A stretch of DNA of 64,000 nt from an uncultured Clostridia bacterium (GTDB taxonomy: Bacteria; Bacillota; Clostridia; Oscillospirales; Ruminococcaceae): NCBI GenBank assembly GCA_947624375.1, contig CANQKD010000006.1, forward strand, positions 56,326 to 120,325, given 5' to 3'. A program made the position numbers and the translations under genes. The notes beneath the pieces were generated by a model that saw only the letters and a program-made list of their open reading frames with translations, made no database searches and was not told the DNA's origin. Positions 25,833 to 34,512 of this stretch are shown here, piece by piece; the first letter of the stretch is position 1; every line of letters starts with the position of its first letter.

Positions 25833-28262
25833 ATGCAGAAAAATTGGAAAAAAATGCTCACATTCGCACTCGTTCTGACAATGCTGATACCGGCAGGTTC
25901 GGCAGTGAACGTCTTCGCCGATGATGCAGATGCACCTGCTGCCGACTCTGCCGAAAGTACCACCGATACCGAAGACAGCGAGGACGGCGGCGATGACGAA
26001 GAAGAATCAGCAGAGGATCTCGTTGAGAAGATAACCGATGAAGATGCCCTGAAAAACTGCTCAAAGGCAGCCGAGAACGATAAGTTCATACTCTACTTCG
26101 ACAGCGGCGAAAGAGAGGATAAAGACGAAGAGAAAACAGCTTCTTCAAAAATATGCCTGTATGTTAAGGAAACAGGAAAATACTGGTGGTCTAACCCGAT
26201 AAATACCTTTGCGGACGACACCGTTATAAACCAGGAAAAGGGCACAAGCATGAAGAAAGCTCAGCGCCAGCAGCTGGCTTCAAACCTGATGATAACCTAT
26301 GCTGAGCTCGCGCAGGATAAGAGAACGACTAAAGATCTGTACTCTATGACGGGCGCGAGAGAGAAAAGCAAGGAGATCGACGGCGGCGTTGAGATAACAT
26401 TCACCTTCTCACGCCCCGGCATAACGATACCCGTAAAGTATGAGCTGGTCGATAATGGTCTGAAAGTTTCTACCGATGTTACCAAGATAGTCGAGAAAAA
26501 GACTTCTGAGGAGGACGGCACGGTTATAACGAACCTGGCGTTCAACCCGCAGTTCGGTGCCGCACCTGCCACCGACCTTGAAGGCAACGAAGTAAGCGGC
26601 TATATGATAGTTCCCGACGGCTCGGGCGCTGTTATAGAGTATAACAACGGCAAGGCAGGCTATGGTTCTTATAACCAGAAGATATACGGCAGAGATTATA
26701 CGGCAGTTCCGCTCTCTGCTCCCAAGGTAACAGATCAGGCTTACCTGCCTGTTACAGCTACCGTTTCGGGAAATGACGGTCTTGTTATGATAGCCACCGA
26801 CGGCGATGCGAACGCAAACGTCTGCGCGCAGGTGTGCGGTCAGAACAACCAGTCGTATAATACAACTTACTTCTCGTTTGAGCTGAGATCTTCAGATACT
26901 TATTATATGAGCGGCGACTCGGGCAACAAGCTCACCGTTTTTGAAAAAGGTACTATAGATACCCCCGAAGTTTCGGTGCTGTATGTTCCGATAAGCGACG
27001 AAGAAGGCGTAAACTATGCCGATGTCGCAAAAGTCTACAGAGATTACCTTATCGAGAAAGATGGTCTTAAACAGCTTACCGAGCAGGGCAAATATAACTT
27101 CTATCTTGACCTGTACGGCGGCGTTATGAAAGAAAGGTCTATCCTGGGTATACCGGTAAATATGAAGACCTCGATGACATCTTTCGATGAGGCTCAGGAG
27201 ATACTTGAAAGATTTACTGCCGACGGCGTTACAGATGTTGTAGTAGGCTACAACGACTGGACAAACAAGCTCATCAAGGATAAAATTTCTACAAAGTTCA
27301 AGCCCTCGGGCAAATTGGGCGGCAAGGGCGATATGGAAGACCTTGAAAGTTATGCAGGCAGCATAGGCGCAGAGATATATCCCACTATGGATAACCTGAC
27401 CATGAACAGCTCATCATGGGGCTACTGGACGTTTACAGATACCGCTATAAGAGTATCAAACGCCTACTCGCGCCAGTCGAATTACTCGATAGCTTTCGGA
27501 TATGAGGAAAAAGGCGTTTCGCCTGCACTGCTCTCACCCAACGCTTATGGAAAAGTATTCGGCGAGATACTTGACAGCTTTACCGATAAGGGTCAGACAA
27601 AAATAAGCTACGGCGAATACTCGACCGCTCTCGTTTCAGACTTTATCAAGAAAGAAAAGTCGGTAAGAAATACAACGAGAGATGAGATAGTCAAGGGCTA
27701 TGAAGATGCTACAAACGGCGGCATTGACAAGATACTCTGCGACGGCGCAAATGCATATCTTATCAAGTATGCATCGCATATAACAGACGTTCCGATATAC
27801 TCCAGCGGATTCAACGTTACCGATTACGACATTCCTTTCTACCAGATGGTGATCCACGGATATGTTCCGTATTCGTCAACGTCGATAAACAAGAGTTCGG
27901 ACGTTCAGGAAGCTTACCTGCTCTCGATAGCATACGGCGCAGGACTGCACTACGATATGATACACGAAAACGCCGACGAGATAGCCGATACCGATTACGA
28001 TGACCTCTACTACGCTTACTATGATGCGTGGGTAGATACCGCGGCAAAACAAAACGCTGTGGCGCAAACGGCTCTGAAAGACGTTTCAACTATGACTATA
28101 TCCAACTTCGAGAGGGACGGAGACATTCTGAGGACCACATACAGCGCGGACGGCGCAGATGACGTTACCGTTGAAGTTGATATAGATCACGGTACTGTAA
28201 AGGTAAACGGCGTGTTCCTTGAAATGGGAGATACTACAGTGACGGGAGGTTTGTTAGGATAA
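25833..28262 (+). CDS. Exported DUF5696-type protein
   Basis: A 809-residue protein with a signal peptide (MLTFALVLTMLIPAGSAVNVFA), an acidic Asp/Glu stretch (about residues 30-70) and a long globular region. Sequences such as YMIVPDGSGAVIEYNNGK and IYGRDYTAVPL, and a C-terminal half with VGYNDWTNKLI and CDGANAYLIKYASH, are those of DUF5696 proteins. The second half resembles a TIM-barrel glycoside-hydrolase-like fold (inference), so it may bind or cut glycans at the surface. ATG 25833 follows GAGGTG. The stop overlaps the next permease start by one base. Confidence 0.78.
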   Translation: MQKNWKKMLTFALVLTMLIPAGSAVNVFADDADAPAADSAESTTDTEDSEDGGDDEEESAEDLVEKITDEDALKNCSKAAENDKFILYFDSGEREDKDEEKTASSKICLYVKETGKYWWSNPINTFADDTVINQEKGTSMKKAQRQQLASNLMITYAELAQDKRTTKDLYSMTGAREKSKEIDGGVEITFTFSRPGITIPVKYELVDNGLKVSTDVTKIVEKKTSEEDGTVITNLAFNPQFGAAPATDLEGNEVSGYMIVPDGSGAVIEYNNGKAGYGSYNQKIYGRDYTAVPLSAPKVTDQAYLPVTATVSGNDGLVMIATDGDANANVCAQVCGQNNQSYNTTYFSFELRSSDTYYMSGDSGNKLTVFEKGTIDTPEVSVLYVPISDEEGVNYADVAKVYRDYLIEKDGLKQLTEQGKYNFYLDLYGGVMKERSILGIPVNMKTSMTSFDEAQEILERFTADGVTDVVVGYNDWTNKLIKDKISTKFKPSGKLGGKGDMEDLESYAGSIGAEIYPTMDNLTMNSSSWGYWTFTDTAIRVSNAYSRQSNYSIAFGYEEKGVSPALLSPNAYGKVFGEILDSFTDKGQTKISYGEYSTALVSDFIKKEKSVRNTTRDEIVKGYEDATNGGIDKILCDGANAYLIKYASHITDVPIYSSGFNVTDYDIPFYQMVIHGYVPYSSTSINKSSDVQEAYLLSIAYGAGLHYDMIHENADEIADTDYDDLYYAYYDAWVDTAAKQNAVAQTALKDVSTMTISNFERDGDILRTTYSADGADDVTVEVDIDHGTVKVNGVFLEMGDTTVTGGLLG

Positions 28263-29323
28263 TGAGCAAGAATAAGAAAAACAACTCGCAACAGCTCGAA
28301 ACTGAGACCATGACACAGGAAAACGCTGTGGAAGAAGTTAAAGAGGAAGTCAAAGAAGAAGCTGCCGAAGTCAAGGCGGCGGCTGTGGCTGAAGTCAAGC
28401 CCGTAAAGCAAAAGGGCAGAAGTATTCCTTACGAGAAGAGAAAAGCTCTCTACGGTCTGGGATTTATAGCCCTGTGGCTGGTGGGCACGATATACTTCTT
28501 CATAATGCCCGTTATCGAGTCTATAGTCTATTCGTTCTGCGATACGCTGCCGAATACCGACGGCTCGGGCGGCATGAACCTCGACTTCGTAGGTCTTAAA
28601 AACTATAAGAACGCATTCACGGTGCACCCGTCATATGCGCAGTCACTGGTGGAAGTTCTTAAAGACACCGCGCTGAAAACGCCTCTGATACTGGTGTTCT
28701 CGATATTCATAGCGATAATACTCAATCAGAAGTTCAAAGGCAGAGTATTTGCAAGAGCGGTATTCTTCCTTCCCGTTATCATAGCTACCGGTCCTGTTAT
28801 CGATATAATCAACGGTAATATGTCTTCCGGCGGCTACAGCGGCGGCAGTGAACAGTTCAACTCTCTGTTTGAAACAGACCTCGTAGGCGAGCTGCTCACA
28901 TACCTTGGCATTTACAACATAAGCGACAAACTGACAGAGATAATCAATACGCTGACGAGCGATATATTCAACCTGGTGTGGAACTCCGGTATACAAATAC
29001 TGCTGTTCCTGGCGGCGTTGCAGAATATATCACCCTCGGCGAAAGAAGCCGCACAAATGGAGGGCGCGACAGCCTGGGAATATTTCTGGAAGATCACTCT
29101 TCCCAGCATAAGCCCGATGATAGTTGCCTCGCTGGTATATACGGTAGTTGACTCGTTCGTTGCACCCGATAACTCGGTAATGAAGATACTTCTTACCAAG
29201 AGCAGCAACTGGGAATTCGGCTATCAGGCGGCAATGCTGTGGGCGTACTTTATAATAGTAGCCGCGGCACTCGGCATAGTATTGGCTATTGTCAATAAGT
29301 TCGTTTACTATGAAGTAGGATAA
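28262..29323 (+). CDS. Sugar ABC permease, MalF type (second pair)
   Basis: A 353-residue permease with a long Glu/Lys/Val-rich cytoplasmic N-terminus (residues 1-50, VKEEVKEEAAEVK) and six membrane segments. EAA loop: KEAAQMEGATAWEYFWK then ITLPSISP. It starts in the stop codon of the DUF5696 gene. The operon thus has a second permease pair but only one binding protein. Confidence 0.9.
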   Translation: MSKNKKNNSQQLETETMTQENAVEEVKEEVKEEAAEVKAAAVAEVKPVKQKGRSIPYEKRKALYGLGFIALWLVGTIYFFIMPVIESIVYSFCDTLPNTDGSGGMNLDFVGLKNYKNAFTVHPSYAQSLVEVLKDTALKTPLILVFSIFIAIILNQKFKGRVFARAVFFLPVIIATGPVIDIINGNMSSGGYSGGSEQFNSLFETDLVGELLTYLGIYNISDKLTEIINTLTSDIFNLVWNSGIQILLFLAALQNISPSAKEAAQMEGATAWEYFWKITLPSISPMIVASLVYTVVDSFVAPDNSVMKILLTKSSNWEFGYQAAMLWAYFIIVAAALGIVLAIVNKFVYYEVG

Positions 29324-29335
29324 GGGGGGATAACG

Positions 29336-30385
29336 GTGGCAACTAAAAAAGAAGAGCGTCAATTTGAAAAAGAGATGCAGCAGATCCGCAAGGCAAGATA
29401 CGCCAGAATGAAAGCGGAAGGAATAGAAAACTACCTGACTCCCGATCAGATACGTTATAACCGTAACAAAAAGCTGATAGGCGTTGTTTGGCCGATATTC
29501 AGATTCCTTATCCTCTTCGGACTTTGCTTCGTAATTCTCTATCCTATAATCTTCATGATCTCTACCGCGTTCAGACCCAACGAGCAGATGAGCGACCCCT
29601 CTATAGTGTGGATACCGAAATCCCTGACGCTTGACAATATGCGCGATACATACAGGATCATGAACTACGGCAGCACCGTTTTAAATACCATAAGGCTGAA
29701 CCTTATCGCCTCGGTATTGCAGGTAATAACCTGCTCGATAACGGGCTACGGCTTTGCAAGATTTGACTTCAAGTGCAAGAACATTCTGTTCGCGCTGGTA
29801 GTGGCAATGATACTCGTTCCGCCGCAGATAATAACCATACCGCTGTATTTGCAGTATGCGTTCTTCGATCTGTTCGGTATAATACCGCTTTTCAACGGCG
29901 GCGAGTCTATAACGCTTATAAACTCCGGCTGGACAATGTATCTTCCCGCGATGTTCGCAAACGGCATTCGTGCAGGTCTGTTCATACTGATATTCCGTCA
30001 GTTCTTCAGAGGTCTGCCGAAAGAGCTGGAAGATGCCGCATACCTCGATGGCTGCGGTCCTTTCAAGACCTTCATAAAAGTTATGGTGCCCAATGCAAAA
30101 ACATCGTTCCTTACGGTGTTCCTGTTCTCGATAGTGTGGTACTGGAACGACTACTATGTATCGTCATCGTTCTTCACAAGAAACGATACCGTGGCACTGA
30201 TGCTGAGAAACCTCGACTCGGAGCTTACCTCGCGACTGTTCAATAACCAGTCACCCGGTATAAGATCTATGATAGTGTGGCTCGAATCAGGCTGCGTTCT
30301 GACGATAGCGCCTATACTTGTAATGTATATCTTCTTGCAGAAATACTTCATTGAAGGCGTTGAGCGTTCAGGCCTCGTCGGCTGA
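29336..30385 (+). CDS. Sugar ABC permease, MalG type (second pair)
   Basis: A 349-residue permease with a charged N-terminal extension of about 55 residues and an EAA loop LEDAAYLDGCGPFKTFIK then VMVPNAKT. GTG start behind GGGGGGATAA. It is the last gene of the operon, closed by the terminator at 30403-30434. Confidence 0.9.
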   Translation: MATKKEERQFEKEMQQIRKARYARMKAEGIENYLTPDQIRYNRNKKLIGVVWPIFRFLILFGLCFVILYPIIFMISTAFRPNEQMSDPSIVWIPKSLTLDNMRDTYRIMNYGSTVLNTIRLNLIASVLQVITCSITGYGFARFDFKCKNILFALVVAMILVPPQIITIPLYLQYAFFDLFGIIPLFNGGESITLINSGWTMYLPAMFANGIRAGLFILIFRQFFRGLPKELEDAAYLDGCGPFKTFIKVMVPNAKTSFLTVFLFSIVWYWNDYYVSSSFFTRNDTVALMLRNLDSELTSRLFNNQSPGIRSMIVWLESGCVLTIAPILVMYIFLQKYFIEGVERSGLVG

Positions 30386-30402
30386 TGAGTGCATAAAAAA
30401 TT

Positions 30403-30434
30403 ATCCCCTTGGCAGTGATGTCAAGGGGATTTTT
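30403..30434 (+). terminator. Terminator of the 13-kb transporter operon
   Basis: ATCCCCTTG (30403-30411) pairs perfectly with CAAGGGGAT (30422-30430), followed by TTTT. Confidence 0.9.
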
Positions 30435-30670
30435 GCGCTTGAATCGTGTATTTGTTTGTGATATAATATATTTGTACCGAAACTGGACTATTCGGGCGGT
30501 AACCGCGTCTTCTTACGAAGACGCTATAAGTTTTGTTTTGCCGACAAAAGGTCGGCAATTTTTATGCGACTTTATAAAAGCCGCATAAAAAGCACAAAAC
30601 TTCCCTTCCTCATACCCTAGCGTCGCGGTTTGCATATGCAGACCGACTACATAGGAAGGGAGGGGATAGC

Positions 30671-30769
30671 ATGGAAGTGCTTTATGTAATTCTGGCTATA
30701 GTTCTTTCCCTGGTCTTCGTGGTGCTCTTTGCGATCATCAACGAGATTATAAAGAACATAAAAAAATAA
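30671..30769 (+). CDS. 32-residue hydrophobic peptide, toxin-like (copy A)
   Basis: MEVLYVILAIVLSLVF followed by VVLFAIINEII and a KNIKK end: one membrane-spanning helix with a basic C-terminus, the profile of type I toxins such as TisB, BsrG or Ldr peptides. A very strong ribosome site (GGAGGGG, 30660-30665) precedes the ATG, but CCCTTCCT (30603-30610) pairs perfectly with AGGAAGGG (30653-30660) and can hide it, as in translation-blocked toxin mRNAs. A convergent promoter after the gene should make an antisense RNA. It has the same sequence as copy B. No database family was checked. Confidence 0.7.
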   Translation: MEVLYVILAIVLSLVFVVLFAIINEIIKNIKK

Positions 30770-30853
30770 CCGCAAGCCCCCTAAAGCATTGCGATTATTT
30801 TTGATCGTATAAATGGGAGACAACCGCTTAGTCAAAGCCGGTACTCCTTTTTC
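30760..30853 (-). ncRNA. Candidate antisense RNA (antitoxin) of copy A
   Basis: On the minus strand TTGACA (30889-30884), 17 bases, TATAAT (30866-30861) is a fully consensus promoter. Transcription from about 30853 would run back into the 3' end of the peptide gene and meet the hairpin 30768-30775/30789-30796, which on this strand is followed by seven T residues. The RNA would be about 95 bases and overlap the toxin mRNA 3' end, as in BsrG/SR4-type systems (analogy). Confidence 0.6.
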
Positions 30854-31134
30854 TATATATATTATACACCCTATCCTCGCGTTTGTCAAGGGTTTATTTT
30901 CTTGACAGCAGCAGACAAAATATGATATAATATATTTGTACCGAAACTGGACTATTCGGGCGGTAACCGCGTCTTCTTACGAAGACGCTATAAGTTTTGT
31001 TTTGCCGACAAAAGGTCGGCAATTTTTATGCGACTTTATAAAAGCCGCATAAAAAGCACAAAACTTCCCTTCCTCATACCCTAGCGTCGCGGTTTGCATA
31101 TGCAGACCGACTACATAGGAAGGGAGGGGATAGC

Positions 31135-31233
31135 ATGGAAGTGCTTTATGTAATTCTGGCTATAGTTCTTTCCCTGGTCTTCGTGGTGCTCTTTGCGATC
31201 ATCAACGAGATTATAAAGAACATAAAAAAATAA
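31135..31233 (+). CDS. 32-residue hydrophobic peptide, toxin-like (copy B)
   Basis: Same peptide and same sequestered ribosome site as the copy at 30671-30769. Retention of two unchanged copies means either a recent duplication or selection for sequence identity. Copy B has the better promoter (TTGACA-18-TATAAT). Confidence 0.7.
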   Translation: MEVLYVILAIVLSLVFVVLFAIINEIIKNIKK

Positions 31234-31317
31234 CCGCAAGCCCCCTAAAGCATTGCGATTATTTTTGATCGTATAAATGGGAGACAACCGCTTAGTCAAA
31301 GCCGGTACTCCTTTTTC
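31224..31317 (-). ncRNA. Candidate antisense RNA (antitoxin) of copy B
   Basis: Same arrangement as in copy A: minus-strand TTGACA at 31353-31348 and TATAAT at 31330-31325, with the bidirectional hairpin near 31232-31260. Confidence 0.6.
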
Positions 31318-31365
31318 TATATATATTATACACCCTATCCTCGCGTTTGTCAAGGGTTTATTTTC

Positions 31366-31395
31366 TTGACATAAGCGGATATTTTATGCTATAAT
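31366..31395 (+). promoter_or_regulatory. Promoter of the cysteine desulfurase-thiI operon
   Basis: TTGACA (31366-31371) is the last six bases of repeat copy B; TATAAT (31390-31395) lies outside, spacer 18. The repeat thus supplies half of this promoter. Confidence 0.8.
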
Positions 31396-31444
31396 AAATA
31401 TGTATGCGAACGTATGTAACAACAACTAAGAAAGAAGAACTTTT

Positions 31445-32581
31445 ATGATATACCTGGATAACGCGGCGACCACCAGACCTTGCGAAGAAGCCGTTAAAGC
31501 TGCCATGGCGGCGCTTACAGAAGATTTCGGCAACCCATCGAGCAGGCACTTTGCCGGCACGCAGGCGGAGAAGATACTCACCGATGCGCGAGATACGATA
31601 GCAAAAGCGTTGGGCGCTGAAGAAAAGTGCATATTCTTCACCTCTGGCGCGACGGAGAGCAACAACTGGGCTATCCGCGGCGCGGCTGAGAACCGCATAA
31701 AGCGCAAGCCTAAAGTCGTCACCACGACCGTTGAACACCCCTCTGTCAAAGAGGCGGTCAAGGCTCTTGAAAAACTGGGTGCAGAGATCGTTTGGGTATC
31801 GCCCGACGAAAACGGCGAGATAACAGCCGAAAGCATAGTAAACGCAGTAGACGACAAGACCTGCCTTGTAAGCTGTATGTTAGTAAATAACGAAACGGGC
31901 TATGTTCTGCCTGTGGCTGAAAGCTTTGCGGCAATAAAGCGCAGATACCCCGACTGCATAACCCACTGCGATGCGGTGCAGGGCTTTATGAAACTGCCGA
32001 TAAAGGTCAACGCCCTGTGCGCAGACCTTATTTCGGTGAGCGGACACAAGGTGTATGCGCCAAAGGGCGTGGGCGCGCTGTACATCAAAAAAGGCGTGAA
32101 CATCACCACGTTTATGCAGGGCGGCGGTCAGGAGGGCGGCAAACGCTCCGGCACCGAAAACATACCTGCCATTGCAGGCTTTGCGGCGGCTGTTAAAAAG
32201 CTGAGCGGCAGTATAGATCAGCGCTATGAAAACGCCTGCGCGCTGAGAGATACATTATATAATAGTATAGCAGACGACATAGTCATAAACTCAAAGGCAG
32301 GCGCGCTGCCGTATATATGCTCTATTGCCATGGTGGGGTATAAGTCTGAAACGCTGCTTAACTTTATGAGCGAGAGGGGTATATGCGTATCCAGCGGCTC
32401 GGCGTGCAGCAAGGGCAGGAAAAGCAGCGTGCTCAAAGCATTCGGCATACCCGATAATGTTGCAGACTCAACGCTGAGAGTAAGTTTTTCGTGCGATACC
32501 ACACCGCAGGAGGTCGAGCAGTTTGCAAAGGCTTTAGAGCAGGCGCGTGCGCTGGCATCTACAGGAAATAAGCGTAAATAA
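31445..32581 (+). CDS. Cysteine desulfurase, NifS/IscS class
   Basis: A 378-residue PLP enzyme. YLDNAATT at the start, SGATESNNWAI, the PLP lysine in SGHKVYAPKG and the catalytic loop SSGSACSKG with the persulfide Cys near residue 322 are all present. It takes sulfur from cysteine. The next gene is thiI, 20 bases downstream, so its main client is probably ThiI (tRNA 4-thiouridine), as in Bacillus NifZ-ThiI. It may also feed the SufCB-like module at 4455-6115, which has no desulfurase of its own (inference). Confidence 0.93.
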   Translation: MIYLDNAATTRPCEEAVKAAMAALTEDFGNPSSRHFAGTQAEKILTDARDTIAKALGAEEKCIFFTSGATESNNWAIRGAAENRIKRKPKVVTTTVEHPSVKEAVKALEKLGAEIVWVSPDENGEITAESIVNAVDDKTCLVSCMLVNNETGYVLPVAESFAAIKRRYPDCITHCDAVQGFMKLPIKVNALCADLISVSGHKVYAPKGVGALYIKKGVNITTFMQGGGQEGGKRSGTENIPAIAGFAAAVKKLSGSIDQRYENACALRDTLYNSIADDIVINSKAGALPYICSIAMVGYKSETLLNFMSERGICVSSGSACSKGRKSSVLKAFGIPDNVADSTLRVSFSCDTTPQEVEQFAKALEQARALASTGNKRK

Positions 32582-32600
32582 CATAAAGGACAAGATGTAA

Positions 32601-33776
32601 ATGAAAGAGATAATCCTTGGCAAATTCGGCGAGATAGTACTGAAAGGGCTAAACCGCAGCACCTTTGAAGACACGCTTGAACGCAACGTTCGCAGGCGGC
32701 TGAAAACTCTGGGGAAGTTTGAGTACAGCAAGGCGCAGTCAACGCTTTATATAAGACCCGTTGACGACGATATTGACGTTGACGAGGTTCTTGACAGGGT
32801 GCGCAAGATCTTCGGCATTGTAAAGCTGGCAAGGGCTGTTGAGGTAGACAAAGCAGACTTTAGCGCAATAGAGCAAACGGCTGTTGAGTATCTGAAAGAC
32901 AAGCTTATGGCGGTAAAGACTTTCAAGGTGGCTTCAAAGCGATCGGATAAATCGTACCCTATGGGTTCGCCTGAGATATGCGCGCAGCTGGGCGGCTATA
33001 TATGCGAAAAATTTCCGCATCTCACAGTCGATCTGCATGAACCCGATTTAATTGTCAATATTGAAATACGTGAGGCAGCGTATATACACGCAGGCGCTGA
33101 GGACGGCGCAGGCGGCATACCCGTGGGTACTTCGGGCAGGGCTATGCTGCTGCTTTCGGGCGGTATAGATTCACCCGTGGCAGGCTATATGATGGCAAAA
33201 CGCGGCGTTATAGTTTCAGCGGTGCATTTTGAATCGCCGCCGTATACATCTGAAAGAGCAAGAATGAAAGTTGAAAAACTTGCGGAGATAATGACAGGCT
33301 ACTGCGGCGCGATAAACTTCCACTGCGTGAATTTTTCGGCTATTCAAGAAGCTATACGCGACCATATGCCCGAGGAATTCTTCACTATAATAATGCGCCG
33401 ACTGATGATGGAGATAGCACAGCGCATCTGCGAGAGCGACGGCATAAGCTGCCTGATAACCGGCGAGAGCCTCGGGCAGGTGGCAAGCCAGACAATGGCG
33501 GCAATGGTGTGCACCGACAACGCCTGCCGTATGCCTGTGTTCAGACCGCTGATAGGTATGGATAAGTCTGAGATAGTTGCCATCTCGCGAAATATAGGTA
33601 CGTTTGAGACATCTATAGAGCCTTATGAAGACTGCTGTACAGTGTTTACACCAAAGCACCCAAAGACAAAACCCGTGCTGCAAGATGTTCTTGATGCGCA
33701 AAGCGGCTTTGATTTTGAAGATATGATACAGCAGGCAGTGGCAGAGCATAAGCGTTATACTATATATAAAAATTAA
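32601..33776 (+). CDS. thiI: tRNA 4-thiouridine synthase ThiI
   Basis: A 391-residue protein with N-terminal ferredoxin-like/THUMP region (residues 1-165) and a PP-loop ATPase motif LLLSGGIDSPVAGYMMAKRG. It lacks the C-terminal rhodanese domain of enterobacterial ThiI, as is normal in Firmicutes. It adenylates U8 of tRNA and inserts sulfur delivered by the desulfurase upstream. AAAGGA precedes the ATG. The CEDC-type end motif (YEDCCTVFTPKHP) is conserved. Confidence 0.95.
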   Translation: MKEIILGKFGEIVLKGLNRSTFEDTLERNVRRRLKTLGKFEYSKAQSTLYIRPVDDDIDVDEVLDRVRKIFGIVKLARAVEVDKADFSAIEQTAVEYLKDKLMAVKTFKVASKRSDKSYPMGSPEICAQLGGYICEKFPHLTVDLHEPDLIVNIEIREAAYIHAGAEDGAGGIPVGTSGRAMLLLSGGIDSPVAGYMMAKRGVIVSAVHFESPPYTSERARMKVEKLAEIMTGYCGAINFHCVNFSAIQEAIRDHMPEEFFTIIMRRLMMEIAQRICESDGISCLITGESLGQVASQTMAAMVCTDNACRMPVFRPLIGMDKSEIVAISRNIGTFETSIEPYEDCCTVFTPKHPKTKPVLQDVLDAQSGFDFEDMIQQAVAEHKRYTIYKN

Positions 33777-33848
33777 CACGATATGATTTTTTGAAACTTA
33801 AAAATACCTGTTTTTAGCCGCTAAAGATTACGATTCGGTAACATTTCA

Positions 33849-33876
33849 ATTACAAATGTATTGTTAAAGTTGTAAT
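33849..33876. promoter_or_regulatory. Inverted repeat upstream of the cinA-like gene
   Basis: ATTACAA (33849-33855) and TTGTAAT (33870-33876) form a 7+14+7 dyad in the AT-rich gap of about 170 bases between thiI and the cinA-like gene. It could be an operator or part of a promoter. No clear -35/-10 pair was found. Confidence 0.3.
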
Positions 33877-33948
33877 ATGTGTTCACAAAACGTTCATAAA
33901 TATCGCGAAAAGTATAGAGAAAGTATGTAAAAATAGGGTCGTGAAATT

Positions 33949-34512
33949 GTGAAAATTGATAAAAGTGACAAAGTGGTTACAGAAAGACTTGACAGAGTGA
34001 CCTGTTTTGTAGTAAAATATTTATGTGAGCAGGGGATAACTGTATCTACAGCGGAAAGCTGTACGGGCGGACTTCTCAGCTCAGCTATCACATCAGTGCC
34101 GGGGGCATCGGGTGTCTTCTGGCTGGGTGTGTGCAGTTATTCTGAAAGAGCCAAAGTCGAATACCTCGGCGTGGACGGCAGTATTATAAAAAAGTACGGC
34201 GTCTATTCCGGGCAGACGGCAAGCGCGATGGCGCAGGCGATAAAGAAAAAGAGCGGCTCTTATATTGGAGTGGGCATAACGGGTATAGCAGGACCTCTTC
34301 CCGATGAAGACGGAAGACCTGCCGGAACGGTCTATGTTGCAGTTACAGACGGCGTTAAAGAGATAGTTAAAAACTTAGCGCTGTATGATGGCAGTATAAG
34401 ACCGACAAGAGAGAATATCCGAAAAGAAACTGTCACCCGTGCGCTGTGCATGGTGATGGAGCTTTTAGGTCACGATATGAGCGAGGTGATCGGTAATGTC
34501 TATGATGAATGA
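33949..34512 (+). CDS. CinA C-terminal domain protein (nicotinamide-nucleotide amidohydrolase)
   Basis: A 187-residue protein made only of the CinA C-terminal domain: TAESCTGGLLSSAIT with the catalytic Ser/Lys environment, SYSERAKVEYLGV and GITGIAGP. Homologous PncC enzymes hydrolyse NMN to nicotinate mononucleotide to recycle NAD. The N-terminal MoCF-like domain of full CinA is absent. GTG start with a weak ribosome site. The sortase gene overlaps its end by 17 bases. Confidence 0.9.
   Translation: MKIDKSDKVVTERLDRVTCFVVKYLCEQGITVSTAESCTGGLLSSAITSVPGASGVFWLGVCSYSERAKVEYLGVDGSIIKKYGVYSGQTASAMAQAIKKKSGSYIGVGITGIAGPLPDEDGRPAGTVYVAVTDGVKEIVKNLALYDGSIRPTRENIRKETVTRALCMVMELLGHDMSEVIGNVYDE

Larger units (their letters stand above)
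30459..30907 (+). repeat. Tandem 449-bp unit, copy A: type I toxin-antitoxin-like module
   Basis: Bases 30459-30907 recur essentially unchanged at 30923-31371, 464 bases apart with a 15-base spacer. Each unit begins with a -10 box (TATAAT at 30462), carries a structured leader, a 32-codon hydrophobic ORF, a hairpin usable as a terminator in both directions, a convergent consensus promoter and, as its last six bases, TTGACA. Leader hairpins: 30505-30524 (GCGTCTTC/GAAGACGC), 30540-30556 (GCCGAC/GTCGGC) inside an outer stem AAGTTTTGT (30528-30536) / ACAAAACTT (30594-30602). A -35-like TTGAAT at 30439-30444, 17 bases before the -10, lies outside the unit. Confidence 0.88.
30923..31371 (+). repeat. 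Tandem 449-bp unit, copy B
   Basis: Second copy of the 30459-30907 unit. Its -10 box (TATAAT, 30926-30931) is driven by the TTGACA that ends copy A (30902-30907, spacer 18), so the repeat junction itself makes a full promoter. Its own terminal TTGACA (31366-31371) becomes the -35 box of the cysteine desulfurase promoter. Confidence 0.88.

Noticed and set aside
30647..30889. 80-codon minus-strand ORF inside the tandem unit (and its copy at 31111-31353)
   Set aside because: It covers the leader, the antisense promoter and the peptide gene in antisense; the hydrophobic plus-strand ORF with a strong ribosome site explains the region better.
30459..31371. Assembly artefact as the source of the tandem repeat
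   Set aside because: It cannot be excluded without reads, but the two copies have different flanks and a distinct 15-base spacer, so a true duplication is more likely.
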